Positions 1 through 11,856 of a DNA stretch of 64,000 nucleotides are shown here, piece by piece. This DNA is from Pyrenochaeta sp. MPI-SDFR-AT-0127 (taxonomy: Eukaryota; Ascomycota; Dothideomycetes; Pleosporales; Cucurbitariaceae). Below the pieces are notes generated by a model, which was not told the origin of the DNA, did no database searches, and saw only the letters and a program-made list of their open reading frames with translations. Position 1 is the first letter of the stretch. Each line of letters begins with the position of its first letter. The DNA lies in the NCBI GenBank assembly GCA_020747015.1, contig JAGTJM010000007.1:682001-746000 (forward strand), read 5' to 3'. A program made the translations under genes and the position numbers.

Positions 1-860
1 GAGGCCCGCAGTTTTCCACGCGGATTCTGTGCAGCCCGTTTTCAACCCTTTCACATGCCTCTGCAATACGACCGACCCCACGAACGGGAACTTCCCCGAC
101 GGGGTTTACGGCTAAAAGTAGGGTGCTTCCTCAGGACCCTGGGGCCTTGGCTTTCTGGTTAAAGGATGCTATTGGCCAATTCTGAAAATGCTAGTGTAAG
201 TCAAAATGGCTTTCGCTTCGCGAGACAATATGTGGCATTTATGACGAAGCTCTCTCAAACGGTCTACGTATATGCCCCTGATTCGGTTGGAAAAGAGGCG
301 TAGCCTCTGGGGATTTCAGCTCCTTGTTTCCTAGCGCAACACTTCAGAATGTGAGGCAACAGCCTGGACGTAGGTAATCATGCGGGATGTTCTGCAAATG
401 TAACCGTTCAGTCGAGCTGATAGGAAGACTTAAACCATATCCAAGCGCCACAAACCTTATAACGACACCCATGGCTGACTCGTGCGGGCCCCGCCCGTCA
501 CCAGAACACGCCACTTTGTCGGTGCTGCAAAACTTGCTGACGCTCTCAGGTTAGGGGCATGGCACGTTCGATGAAGAAGGCTATATCGACGACGTTGCTT
601 TGCAGTCTCTGTCAATAAAAGTTGCGCAAACCTCCATCCCGACGAACGAATTTCTGCTGAGGTGACGAAGAGCACACGCCCATGGACAATACCGAAATAA
701 TGGAGGCCATCGAACGCGCGAATAGGTAGGTCTTCCGAAATGGCTTAAATCCTAATAGCCACTGGACGGCTTTCCTTGGAGGCTCTTATTTCCATACGCA
801 TCCTGTCTGTACGGTGGCATCGCTTAACGGCCCGTTTCATGGCAACGCTCTAATGATCTA
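1..860. other. no gene recognised
   Basis: No reading frame here looks like a known family. The only frame over 70 codons (minus, 457-675) has no recognisable motif and looks like chance. The region ends at the TA target of the pogo-like element that begins at 861. Confidence 0.5.
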
Positions 861-1605
861 ACGTGTTCCACCACCTGCCCCACGCGTTTATCACCAAAAA
901 TTATCCAACTTTGACGTGACATAACTCAACCACCATGGCGAATATTGACGCCGCGCTTGATGCATTGAAATCGGAATCGTTTCAATATTCAGAAATTGCG
1001 AAACAATTTGGCTGCAGCCGTTCAACTCTATCGAGGCGCCATCGCGGCTTGCAGCAGTCAAAATGCAACGCGTATCGCAAATGGCAGGCTACTCAACACC
1101 ACGCAGAAGAAACAGCTTACACAGTATATAAAACACCTTTGCGGACGCGGCTTACCACCTTCACGACCGATGATACGAAATTTTGCAGCCCAAATAGCCC
1201 AAAAGCCTATTGGCAAGAACTGGGTTGATCGCTTCGTCTCGCGCGACTACATCGACCTCATCTCACACTGGGCATCCGCCCTCGATCGCCAGCGCTTCAA
1301 AGCCGACTCCACCTTCAAGTATAGCCTCTACTTCGAGCTGTTGAAGCGAAAAATCGAGCAATATAACCTTGATAGCCAGCATATATACAATATCGATGAG
1401 AAGGGTTTCCTTATCGGTATGCTGTCAAAGCAGAAGCGCATCTTCTCTAGAGAACTATGATCGCGGGAAGTTCAAGAGCATCCTACAGGATGGTAATCGT
1501 GAGTGGATAACCACTATAGCTTGCATCTGCGCCGATGGCACAGCGCTTACGCCTGCTCTCGTCTATCAGGCTCAAAATAGCAATATTCAGAGCACCTGGC
1601 TACAG
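861..1605 (+). pseudogene. pogo-like (DDE_1) transposase, 5' part, frameshifted
   Basis: This is the left part of a pogo-family DNA transposon. A TIR-like end starting ACGTGTTCCACC follows a TA dinucleotide at 859-860, as in TA-targeting elements. The ATG at 935 opens an N-terminal helix-turn-helix of the type that binds TIRs (IAKQFGCSRSTLSRRH). The frame then slips near 1080 into a CENP-B-like segment (GRGLPPSRPMIRNF) and the first catalytic Asp block (NIDEKGFLIG, about 1390-1420). It slips again near 1455 into the DGNREWIT and ADGTALTPAL blocks. Homology stops at the WLQDC motif near 1605, where a hAT coding region takes over. The remaining catalytic acids are missing, so it cannot be active. 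Family assignment is confident; the exact break points are approximate. Confidence 0.8.
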
Positions 1606-3333
1606 GACTGTGAACGACTTCGGTGGCTAATAGCGAACGGTGGAGAGCTTGCAAGTCAACTAGTTCCAGAGCACCACACCACAGTCTGCTCATGGATCCG
1701 TCAAAGCTTTGAACGCCGGCGACAGATTATCTTTGACCTTGTTAAGAACGCGAAGAGCTCTGTTCATTTAAGTTTTGATCTGTGGACTGCTTCGAATGGG
1801 TTTAACTACATTGGAATTGTCAGCCACTTTGTTGACATCGCTAATCAAAAACGTGATGTCCTTCTTGGACTGCCGCGCCTAGTTGGTCCACATTCTGGTG
1901 AGAATATCGCCTCCTATGTCAAAGAGGTAATTGATCGATACGAACTGGGCTCGAAGCTTGGATACTTCATGCTTGATAATGCCGACAGCAACGACACCTG
2001 CCTAGAGACTCTTGCAAGGTGGTATCCGATGGATGTCAGCCAACGCCGCTTACGTTGTATCGGCCATATTATCAACCTTGTCGTCAGGGCTGTTATCTTT
2101 GGCACAAATGTCAGCAAGTTTGAGGCGGAGCTTCGTGGGGTTAGCGAAGAATTCAGTTTCGAGATTTGGGCTAAGAAAGGAGCTATCGGTAGACTCCACA
2201 ACCTTATTTTGTACATCCGCCGGACAGACCAACGACGACAAGTTCTTCGGCGTCTACAGAGGGAACTCGCAGGTGACGATGTTATCTTCACTGTAGAGGT
2301 CCTTATTGATGGCAAAACACGCTGGAACTCTATTTACGCTATGATTAAACGCGGTACGTTTATAACGCACTATTACTTCCCTTTGCTTACGTATTATCTA
2401 GCACTCGAACTTCGTAGTGCTATCGAGCTCTATCAGTCCCGCTGGCAAAAGCCTAAGAACGACCCTAATCACCGTGACCTGACGAAAGACTTCCTTAGCG
2501 CTGACGACTGGGCTGAATTGGAACGTTTCTACGAGTTCCTAAAGCCTTTTTATGTCCTTACAAAAACTATGGAGGGTACCGCCAATAAACCGGATACTGA
2601 AGGAGGCCATGGCGCAGTGTGGGAGACGCTCAAGATAATGGACTATATATTCATTAAATTCAAGCGGGCTGCGGAAGATACTCAACTGGAAGAGACCTCC
2701 CACTTCAAGTCCGGTATTGACTGCGGATGGGCGAAGCTTGAAGAGTACTACGTCAAATCAGACATCACACCTGTCTATCGAGCGGCTCTAGCTCTTCACC
2801 CATCATATGGCTACGACTATTTTGAGCGACACTGGGAAAAGGCGATGAAGAAGCCACAATGGTTTAGGGATATGCAGTCGGCCGTTTACGCCCTATTCAA
2901 TGAATATCGGCGGCAGGCTGAAGTTGAGGCTCAAGCTCAAGCTGGGCTCCTAGAGGACGATGATAGCGGAATTGACTCTGAGGTTAATGAATACTCTTCA
3001 TTTGGGAAGAGATCAATTAGCGCATTAAATGCGCAACGGAAGAAGGCTAAGACGGCTAGCGAGCTTGACTTATTTCAAACGCGGACAATCTATGCCGAAG
3101 ATCTCGACGTCGCGAATCCTCTTGGGTGGTGGAGCCGGCATCAATCTGAATATCCAGTCCTCTATCGGATAGCACTGGATCTCTTCTCAATTCCTGGTAT
3201 GAGTGCTGAGTGCGAGAGAGTTTTTAGCCAGACAAAGAAGATGATTACAGACGAGCGCAATCGACTATCACCTGAGACTGTTGAGGCTGATCAGCTTCAA
3301 AAACAGTGGCTAATGAGAGGTCTGGTAACGTAG
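1606..3333 (+). pseudogene. hAT transposase, N-terminally truncated, fused in frame to pogo
   Basis: This encodes most of a hAT (Activator-type) transposase in an open frame that begins upstream in pogo sequence (open from 1369). Visible hallmarks are the LSFDLWTASNGFNYIGIVSHF block that opens the RNase H-like core, a VLIDGKTRWNSIYAM segment, the GWAKLEEYY and ALALHPSYGYDYF blocks, and the C-terminal hAT dimerisation domain ending in GMSAECERVFSQTKK. The frame has no internal stop for about 570 codons, which is unusual for this window. The usual N-terminal BED zinc finger is absent because the upstream residues are pogo-derived. A working hAT transposase is therefore unlikely, though the chimeric frame is intact. 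Neither hAT TIRs nor an 8-bp target duplication could be identified by eye. Confidence 0.85.
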
Positions 3334-3658
3334 GAGCGCGTATATAATAGGAGCAATAGGCATGTCTGCTGTAACGCCATTAGTCTAATAAATCCTTTTC
3401 AGCAGTGCATTATTACTAATCAGACCATCAGACCTAACGTGGGAATTGATTCGGACCACCCACTTTTCATTTTGGACCACCCTGCCAAGGCGGGAGCAAT
3501 AATGGTTTTAACGCTCGTTGGGCATTACAAGTAAAATAATGCCGCTTAACCCGATCCGGCTACGCTTTCAAGAGCGCGTTTCCAGCGCGTAACTTCGCGG
3601 TCCCTGACTTTGCAACGCAGTACTCCGTCCTTCTCAGCGCACACACGCGTATGACCCA
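3334..3658. other. spacer, probable left end of the downstream MULE
   Basis: No gene is seen. The sequence ATTCGGACCAC near 3450 reappears inverted as GTGGTCCGAAT near 6800, on the far side of the MULE coding relic. It may be the core of that element's terminal inverted repeat. The match is only 11 bases, so this is tentative. Confidence 0.35.
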
Positions 3659-6600
3659 ATGCCGGTGCCCCTAGAGCCGCCTCCAGAAGGCCTATGCGAC
3701 TCAAAAGAAGATCTCGTTAAGCAATGTAAAGACCACGCAATGCAAGCTGGATATGCCATGTCAATTCTGAAGTCGAATGCCCACAATAAGACCATTGTAA
3801 TCGCATGCGTCTGTTACGGCCAGCCAGCAAACAAGTGGAAGCTTACCGAAGAAACTCGCCAACGTCCGAACCGATCGTCCAAGAAAACTGGCTGCCGGAT
3901 GTGCTGTGTTGGAAAGGAAGAGCCAGATGGGAAGTGGCGACTGACGATAAGAGAAGGGCAACACAATCATAATCCCGCACCAATTGGAACATACGCGGCT
4001 CACAGGAAAAGGGCAACCCCCGTTAAGGAAAGAATTACTCAAGACCTATGGGCCGGCTGTGCCGTGCGGCAGACACAAGCGCAATTGCAACAGCAATTTC
4101 CAGGGGTCCTCATCACCAAACGCGATATCTTCAACGAGCGGGTCCAAGCAAAGATAAAGGCTCTGCAAGGGAGATCCATAGTGGAGGCTCTATTCCATGA
4201 GCTTGAGGCCGGTGGTTACTCCTACGCTTACGAGACATTTCCGGAAGGGCACGAGAAAGCAGGAACTCTTAGTAACCTGCTTATGATACATCCACGATCC
4301 CTGAATATCTACAAGGAAAACTTCGACGTCCTTATCCTTGACTGTACATATAAGACTAATCGATATAATTACCCGCTACTTGACATCGTCGGCTGCACCG
4401 GAATGAATACCACGTTCAATCTCGGGGTGTGTTTCCAACACAATAAGGTATGTAGATATATGAAAGTAGGCGGGTTAGTAGCTATTGGCTAATTCCAAAT
4501 TCGACAGGCCCAGAAGGACTACGAATGGGCGCTTAAGAGGCTCAAGTCGATCTTTCGCCTAAACAACATTAGAGATCCAAGTGCATTCGTTACTGATCGT
4601 GACCTCGCATTGCTACGCGCGCTTAAATACACATTTCCCTCCGTCCCTACCTTACTCTGCCATTGGCATATCAACAAGAACGTCCTTACAAAAGCAAGGG
4701 TATACATGCCAAAGGTTGTCGACCCGGAGAAGTCCACAGAGTCAAATATTATAATGAAAGACTCCGAGGGCTGTTCTACATTTATGGCAGCTTAGTATAG
4801 CGTAGTAGAGTTAGAGACAGACGATATGCTTAACGAACGGCTTAAGCTGCTTCGCAGCAAGCACCGGGCTGTCGCTGAGTACTATCAGTACGAGTGGCTC
4901 GATCTGTATAAGGAGAAGGTTGTGCGGGCCTACACCAATAAGGTCTTGCATTTCGGTACGATTACGACCTCAAAGGCGGAGGGGTGCCATGCGAAGATTA
5001 AGCGATACCTTCAGACGTCTCGAAATGATCTGTTTTGCTTCTTTCGATTGATGCAGAGTCTGTGGGATAGCGAGCACACCGAGTATGAAAACGCAAAGGG
5101 CCAAGGCATCATAAGTAGAGCTTTCAACGCTAGAAATACTATCTACGATACCGTTGCCTATAAAGTACACAAATATGCGCTCGGCCAATGCTAAAAACTC
5201 GTTGCTGGGAAAAAGCCGTGTGGCCTATGCAAAGGTATTTATATAAATATGTATAGCATGCCCTGCAAACACATTATTCTTGGACGAATGGCGACAGGAG
5301 CCCCGTTGGAAGTCACTGACTTTCACCCTCATTGGTGGCTTGATCGTACAGCGGCGTCTGAGGAGGTCCCGCCTCGGCCACGGGAACCCATACCAATACC
5401 CCAACGGCGCCGGAGAGGAGGGTTCCGGGGCCGGGGTTCGTGCGGTAGCGGTCCGTGGGGCACAAGGCGAGAGCCGGCTTCATTTGAACTTCAAGATACG
5501 TCCCAATCTCGACGATGGGTATGGTTAGAAGGCAAGCATTACAGACGAACTGGGCCCTCGCTACAAACTCCTTTGCTTGATCAAAATGAACAGGCACCTA
5601 CTCCTACACGAACGACCAAAAAGGTCAGCGAGGAGCTTGAACGAGAGATTGTACAACGGTCTGAGATACTGCAGCTTGCACGACGCAAAATTGATGAAGC
5701 CAATTCATGTTTGCAGGACGCTTCGAGTGCGAGGCAGGCGTTGCCAACCATAGACGAGTTAGACAATTCGATATACGTTGCGCATAGTGATTCGGTGTCG
5801 GACGACTTCGCTCTCGAAGCTGACGATGGGGAAGGTGTTGGGCAAAGAATATCAGAAGATGGCCGCTCCGCTTTATACAACACATTAGATCCACAACCTA
5901 TAGTAGACTGCGGTACTCTTTTCATAACCTCTTCGGATCGCAGCAGTAGACCATCCACTCCACACATATCCGAGGACATCTACGAGAGTATACAGTCGAT
6001 TAAAAGAAGTATAAGCATTGCAGACGGCTCTACCAATGTGCTGGAAGGACAGGAGGCGAACCCAGGCAGCTCGCGCCCGCAAACGCCCATCGCACAAAAG
6101 GACGATACCCGTTTGGAAGCTATTAAGTTTGCTAGGTTTATCAAGTCCAAAGGGAAAGCCCGTCCTCTGTTCGAGCTAGAATATAGTGATCTGCTGCGGT
6201 CCCGGAAACGTACACCGGAGCCTACAACCCTGCGGCGTTCTTATACTACGAAAGCGCCTTCAGCGCAACGCACAGCTAGCAAACCGCAAAGAGTACGACA
6301 GGAGCCAATCCTAGCTTGTCTTTGTTCTAAGAAATGCGATGGACGATGTAGGTACCGAAAAGCTTCAAGACCCTATTAACCTAACTACCACTCTATAGAT
6401 CTTCGTAACTCCATCGTTGATATTAGAAATGCGACTTGTTATGGGAATATCTAGTTAACATTAGATGGTAAGGAGCTCTAGCCTCCTAGCTGGACGATTA
6501 CGGAGACATTTGTTAGTGCGGATAAAATTGAAGACAAGGAACTGGATGTAGATAGGCTATGGGATATATACGTGCTAGATTAAAGTCCAGTAGTCCATTT

Positions 6601-6795
6601 AATTAAGGAAGCGGGCGGTATCAACTCCTTTCTTATGCAAGAAGGCTATAGGAGTGAATTTGGCCTCTTAAAACGCGCCAGGACAGCCACACTCGAGGCC
6701 CAGAAATCTCGCGATGAAGCCGAGAGATGTCAGATACGTGGTAGTGAAAAGTACTAATCTTACATCCACCGGGCACGTGAACAGGCGTCATTAGT
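3659..6795 (+). pseudogene. FAR1/MULE transposase with one intron and at least seven RIP-type stops
   Basis: This is a Mutator-like transposase. The N-terminus carries a FAR1/WRKY-GCM1-like zinc DNA-binding region (GCRMCCVGKEEPDGKWRL then HNHNP). The MULE catalytic core follows (VLILDCTYKTNRYNYPLLDIVG, and CHWHINKN after the intron). A SWIM-type zinc motif ends in MPCKH near 5260, and a long C-terminal tail carries a Cys-rich CLCSKKCDGRC block near 6320. An intron at 4448-4507 (GTATGT to CAG) keeps the frame. After it, a single frame runs on to about 6795, interrupted by TAG or TAA at 4793, 5192, 6377, 6452, 6479, 6581 and 6755. Each stop fits a CAG or CAA codon with its C changed to T, the direction expected for RIP. 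Without these changes the protein would exceed 1000 residues. The gene is dead as it stands. Confidence 0.85.
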
Positions 6796-6839
6796 GGTCC
6801 GAATATCGGGGCTTAGTCATGAGCGCAAGACGAATTAAT

Positions 6840-7024
6840 CCGGCAAATTTCCGCCATACCACTGCTTGGCGTAAAAATTTCCCATCTACCACTGTTTTGA
6901 GTACACTACCACACACGTGACGTCAGCTCGAAAAATATCCCAAATGCCACTGTTTCTTTCCCGAATACCACTGTTTCTATCCCAAATGCCACCGTTTTAT
7001 TAGTGAGCTTCGCGCCTCCCCCAG
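6840..7024 (+). repeat. left TIR of MULE copy 1
   Basis: This 185-base repeat begins CCGGCAAATTTCCGCC and is inverted, without a visible mismatch, at 10042-10226. It contains five related blocks of the form (A/T/G)CCAC(T/C)G at about 30-base spacing. Confidence 0.9.
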
Positions 7025-7246
7025 GCGCTCTCAGGCAGTAGACAAAAGTAGCTTTACATAAAAAGAGAGTCTGTAAGATGTCGTTGATTTTGGTATTGGG
7101 TGGTAGGACTTCTTGTTATTCGCGTCAGATTTAGCGGCCCGCTAAAACCGCAATGGCTCATAACGCGTCCAACGCGGTTAAAGAGACGACGCGTTCTGAC
7201 GTGAATAAACAGAGATCAATACAAAAAACAACGACAGTTGTCTACG

Positions 7247-9540
7247 ATGGCATCCTCCCGGAATTTGCCCGATACTCTATTTGTCGGACAGACGTTCGCG
7301 TCAATCGATGAAGCAAAAGAGTCGGTTCTTCACGTCATGGTAACCCAGAGGCTGTCATTCAAAGTAGCCTCCAGCGATAGGACAAGATTCCACGCCATTT
7401 GCCGCTCGAGCGAGGAAACTGGATGCAAATTCTTCCTCCGGATCGCTTATATGGATCGATCCGATCAATTTGAGCTTCGGAAATTGACCCCTCACACCTG
7501 CGATCTTAGCTCCCATCAGGATTGGAGAGTATCAAGATCTGTAAAGCTCATTGCCCGCCGACAAGGGGATATGGTTAAGAGCGACTTTCGAACTAGGCCA
7601 CGCCAGATCCAGACTGCTGAAAGACTTCAGCACTTAAATCAGATACCGTACTTACAAGCGTGGCGTGCAAAGGAGGAGATCCAAAACAGTGCCTTCATAG
7701 ACAAGACGAAGTCCTTCCAGCTCATCCTTTCGTTCCTCGAGGCAATTACGAATACCGAACTTGATACAGACGTGGATGACCAAGGAAACTATGCTACTTC
7801 GAGGGCGAACGCTGCCATCTCGACGGGTCATGATGGAACCTTCCAATGGTGCCATGTGGCGCCAAGAGCTTGTATTCATGCATTTTGGCACTCCCGACGG
7901 TTTATCTGTGTTGATGGTACCCATATGAAGTCAGATAAGAACCTGGTTCTCCTTGTTCTTATAACACTTGACGCCAACGAGGAGATCCTACTACTGATGT
8001 GGGGATTCGCTAGAAGCGAGTCTAAAGAATCGTGGCTCGACTTTCTGCATGGTTTTAGGGAGTACTTTCTGGACAACCTCGATACTAACGAGAAATAACG
8101 TGACGATTTCGAACATCTTACAATCGTCAGCGATCGAGTAAAGGGTCTGGTTCCAGCTGTCGCGGAGGTTTTCCTAAGGGCTTTCCATTATCACTGCACG
8201 CAACATCTTACCGAGAATGTTAGGACCGAATTTGGAAGAAAGGTTGAGAAGATGTTCAGAGCTGCTTGTCTGGTCGAGACTAAGGCTAAATTTAAAGCCT
8301 TTTTGGATCAGATTGAGTCTCTTTCTGCTCCTGCGCGTCACTATCTGGATCAGATCGATATAAAGCACTATGTAGTATTATATGTACCACTAGTCGATTT
8401 CCCACGGTTTAGTCAAACATATTATAATATTTCCCGAGTCGATAAATAGTGCTTGGATGGTAAGTGAATCTATTAGAAAGCTTATTATTCTATTCAGACT
8501 AAGACCAAGCTATAGGAGGCTCGTAACTTACCGATTCTCTATTTACTCTATTATATATGGACGTATATGATGTCGAAGTTCTACGAAAGACGTTATAATC
8601 CCTAGAAAGACGAGAAGTATGCTAACTATGCTATAGCATATTTCCGGAAAGAGCTCGAGGAGAGTAGCCAGTACCTTGTGACTCCTTAAGAGCGTGAGAA
8701 TATGGTAGCTCTGGTATACTAGGGGCCTGGAAGACTCGTCTCGTTCAGCTTAAAGCTTAGAAATGCTCTTATCTCGCTTTCCAGGATTACAAAATTCCTT
8801 GTAGACATGCGATTGCTGTCTGTCGGTTCTTTAATGCTAAACTCGAGAATTATATCGCTAAGTTCTACGAGATATCTGAGTATCGTGAGTAGTATAAGTA
8901 CTCCCTGCTACCGGTTTTACTGGACGGTCTCGAACCTGATGGCTTTATAAAGCCACCTCCTGACGCTCCCTCGCGAGGTCGCCTAGTCTAGAAAAGGATG
9001 AAGCGAAGGATGCGGGAGATAGAGGCCCGGAGGCTTGGAAATCTAGTATTATTAAGCGGTCGGAAGGAGCAACAGGATGAGGCTCGAAACCGGTATCAAT
9101 CAGGCGTAACATATTTCCAATAACTCCCGGATACGTCAAATTGTCCTAGTCAGATTACACCTATCCAGCACTGTCCCGAATAGACCATACCTAATCAAGG
9201 GGTATTATCTTAACTTCCTGATTAAACCGTATCCAGCCCATCTTTAATTCCCCAACCGTCAGACTTAAGAGAGGATAGTAATTTGTGGCAACGGATTAGA
9301 GCTATACAAGCGAGCCTTACAGAAATTGAGGCAGTAAGAGAACGCCATTAGGCTTAGGGAGTTAGAGTTGCAAGGCAAGCAGTAAACGGGAATAGAAACA
9401 GCGAACACAGCCAACCTCATGTAGTACAGGCATCTACAACGGAAGTAGAACATTCAACCTTGCGGTCCCTATCCCCTGAACCGTCAGTCTCCCAGCTAAT
9501 TGTAGACCAGCAGCTACGGCCGGACGAGGATGAATAGTAA
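7247..9540 (+). pseudogene. MULE transposase relic, copy 1
   Basis: The ATG at 7247 opens a frame with a MuDR-like N-terminal domain (GQTFASIDEAKESV, then a Cys/His-poor zinc region ending PHTCDL). The MULE core follows, with the catalytic Asp in ICVDGTHMK near 7905 and the LLLMWGFARSESKE block. A TAA at 8096 replaces a GAA codon that the second copy still has. Downstream the same frame resumes with TAG or TAA codons in the SWIM half, including those in contexts KL*EAR, NP*KDEK and VTP*ERE, all shared with copy 2. A SWIM-like CXXH signature (IPCRHAIAVCRFF in copy 2, slightly altered here) lies near 8800. The tail to about 9540 is low in recognisable domains. The element cannot make its own full transposase; its perfect TIRs suggest movement by a helper. 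Confidence 0.85.
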
Positions 9541-10041
9541 AGCAACAGCGGCTCTTAAGGAGATCTAGCCGCTTCATAAGTTACTTACGTTGATTCTACT
9601 GTTACGAATAACACCTTTATATTCGGGATATCTAGCTCTGTTCCAAATATTACCATTAATGTCACATTAAGTTCACCGGGTAGAAACAAAAGACCTGTGG
9701 CAAGTGGAGATGAAGAGGAGAGTTATATCCAAAGCGAAGAGCCTCCAGCTCTATCAACGCGATCCAGAAAAAGAGCTCGAACGGGCCAATCGTGAGACTA
9801 TGGATAGAGATTTGGATCTATTATAATACAATCTTTAACCTTTCCTTTTATGTAAAACTACTGCTGCTGTTGTCTGCTGTCTGAGAGCGTCTGGGCTCCA
9901 GACGCTGCATAAGCCCTATGCCCCCTCCTTAGGGGGTGTTAAATTTGCTATTTTCTAAACCCCCATAGGCCGCCGAGGCTTCAAATCGAATCAAATCGAC
10001 TAGTTAGCTAATTTAATTTAATTTATTAAGAACGCTGGAAT

Positions 10042-10226
10042 CTGGGGGAGGCGCGAAGCTCACTAATAAAACGGTGGCATTTGGGATAGAAACAGTGGTA
10101 TTCGGGAAAGAAACAGTGGCATTTGGGATATTTTTCGAGCTGACGTCACGTGTGTGGTAGTGTACTCAAAACAGTGGTAGATGGGAAATTTTTACGCCAA
10201 GCAGTGGTATGGCGGAAATTTGCCGG
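10042..10226 (-). repeat. right TIR of MULE copy 1
   Basis: This is the exact inverted copy of 6840-7024 and ends in the terminal bases TTTGCCGG. It abuts hAT relic sequence directly at 10227. Confidence 0.9.
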
Positions 10227-10234
10227 TATATCAT

Positions 10235-10985
10235 CTGTTGCCGGCCCCTTTGATGCGTTATTGTGTATGTCACCAGCGAACCGGCTTTCTGCCTTACAGC
10301 AAGAGATGGGTATGATAGTGGCTGAGAGTTCCACCAATGGTTGTTCCGCGTAGCATCTTCCCTATAGGCCCTCCGAGTTTCGCCTGGTATAGTGTACAAA
10401 TGCTCATTCTGAAATAGAGCAATGTCAGGGGTACAGTGTAAGGAGTCGAGCGTTCTGACTCAAACCGTTCGCATTGCATTTATGGTGAATTTGAGAAGGC
10501 TTCCAGCTCGTCGGACAAACTCAGCAGCATAGATTCATGCGTTGCTGGTAAGTATATCCTTTCAGCGGGAGCAAGCCCTCATTCGGGTCCAGTTCTTTTT
10601 GATATAGGCTGATCGCTTTGAAGGATCGAGAAGAAGGGCTGCGGCGTATACAGGTGCTTCGTCTGTGAGACCGTAGTACTTACTAAGGACATACCATCCC
10701 ATGTTAATAGCGTGGAGCATCTGAGGATCTTCTTGACCAGGCGTAGAGTACCTTTCCTAATAACTTATTAGTAAAGACACCTAATAAGACGTCTAGTTTA
10801 CCTTCTCTTGTTCATAATGGTAGAGGAGAACATCCATAATCTCAAGGCACTGTCCAATTGATGACTCATCCCCTTCTGCGTATAGAGTCGCACCTGCAAA
10901 TGGTTGCAAGAATGAGTGAGCTTTGCTAAGGATATCCCAATCCTCAGCAGTAAGCTTAATGCCATTTAGGTCGTCTTCGTGATCA
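10235..10985 (-). pseudogene. hAT transposase relic (C-terminal half)
   Basis: Read on the minus strand from 10985, the segment shows hAT blocks in order. First comes LTAEDWDILSKAHSFLQPF with YAEGDESSIGQCLEIMDVL. A probable short intron follows (GTAAAC near 10800 to TTATTAG near 10755). Then come GWYVLSKYYGLTDEAPVYAA and LLLDPSKRSAYIKKNW, and further down a degenerate NHWWNSQPLSYPSLAV region that corresponds to the block before the dimerisation domain. Several frameshifts and stops lie after 10560. The dimerisation domain is lost where MULE copy 1 begins at 10226, so MULE insertion or a rearrangement removed it. Confidence 0.75.
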
Positions 10986-10996
10986 ACAGAGGAAGG

Positions 10997-11160
10997 CCTG
11001 GACAGAGATTATGCTACAGCGCTACCCAGATCAAGAAAGTGGAGGAGGGTCAGGTTCTCTGACGAAGTACACTGGGCTATTGGCCCTGGGGGCGGGTAGC
11101 CTGGAGAGCGCCTCTGTAGTGATTGTGTTCAGCATACCCTTGATCGAGAGGAGGAGGAGG
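10997..11160 (+). pseudogene. Tc1-type transposase fragment
   Basis: In the plus direction this matches the middle of the Tc1-type transposase encoded at 56720-58169: MLQRYPDQESWRRVRFSDEV here against MLHRYPDAVDWHRVRFSDEV there, followed by a GPGG and RLCSDCVQ block. The FSDE motif holds the first catalytic Asp. The fragment runs straight into a GAA-repeat microsatellite and nothing further of the transposase remains. Confidence 0.6.
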
Positions 11161-11211
11161 GTGAGAAGGAGAAGAAGAAGAAGAAGAAGAAGAAGAAGAA
11201 GAAGAAGAAGA
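11146..11211 (+). repeat. GAG/GAA trinucleotide microsatellite
   Basis: An imperfect GAG tract turns into a clean AAG tract of about 13 units. It gives long Arg-rich and Leu-rich open frames on both strands that are artefacts of the repeat. Confidence 0.9.
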
Positions 11212-11856
11212 CACAATGATTTGCTGGCTATGAAAATTCTGTTCATGCAATCTCCAAGCTGTGGGTTCATCACTAAACTACACCCCTACTATGGAACCCC
11301 CTGAATCGGCTTGCGCGACCCAACAGTCTGGCTCCAATGGATAACCTTGTTCGGGATAATGTGATTTACGATATCTCCATATTCTGGTGCAGCAGGTCGC
11401 TGTCAAGCACGGACCGCTGTAGTGCAAGCAGGAAGCTTTCCAAAAAGTTAATTATATTTTGTGGAAATGTGACTACCTTCCGCAACGTGCATAAATTCGA
11501 TGCGCTGCAAAACATCAGATCTAGATCGCAACTACTGGTCTGTGCGGGGCTGATCGAACGTGCCGGGTGAGATAGCCAAAGCATGCCTGCACTGTCCCGC
11601 CGACGTCAATGCCCTTGTGTGACAGTGGAAAAGTGCCCTCCTTTGTGGCGGAAGCGGGGAAGCGACGCCGCGGACAGGCCGGACATAAACGCCAGCCATA
11701 GTGTGTTCTTGCATGCGCCACGAAGGGGTGCTTGCGGTCCGTTCTTTTGCTGTTGTGCTCTGTAATAATTCCCTGTCTTTCCTTTGATCGAGCTCTCGAG
11801 CACTCTGTTCACTATGGCGGTCCCCGGGACAGCAGTCGATACTCTAAGGACTTCCA
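11212..11856. other. no gene recognised
   Basis: Several overlapping short frames occur on both strands, but none has a domain or a plausible splice structure. The last bases (CTTCCAG at about 11850-11856) look like a splice acceptor for the membrane-protein exon that follows. Confidence 0.4.

Larger units (their letters stand above)
6840..10226 (+). mobile_element. MULE element, copy 1, with perfect 185-bp TIRs
   Basis: The two ends (6840-7024 and 10042-10226) are exact inverted copies over 185 bases by eye. Each holds several spaced copies of CCACTG, probable transposase-binding sites. The 3.39-kb element encodes a MULE transposase relic in the plus direction. No 8-11 bp target duplication is visible: the left flank ends GAATTAAT and the right flank begins TATATCAT. 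That suggests a rearrangement at one side. A diverged second copy lies at 42478-45602. Confidence 0.88.

Noticed and set aside
5581..5979. Minus-strand frames opposite the FAR1 MULE tail
   Set aside because: They are mirror frames of the MULE coding strand, which has clear family motifs in the plus direction.
8252..8449. Small plus-strand frame starting MFRAACLVETK
   Set aside because: It is part of the MULE copy 1 transposase frame after the TAA at 8096, not a separate gene.
11011..11304. Open frames with poly-Arg (plus) and poly-Leu (minus)
   Set aside because: They arise from the GAA microsatellite; only the short Tc1 fragment before it is real.
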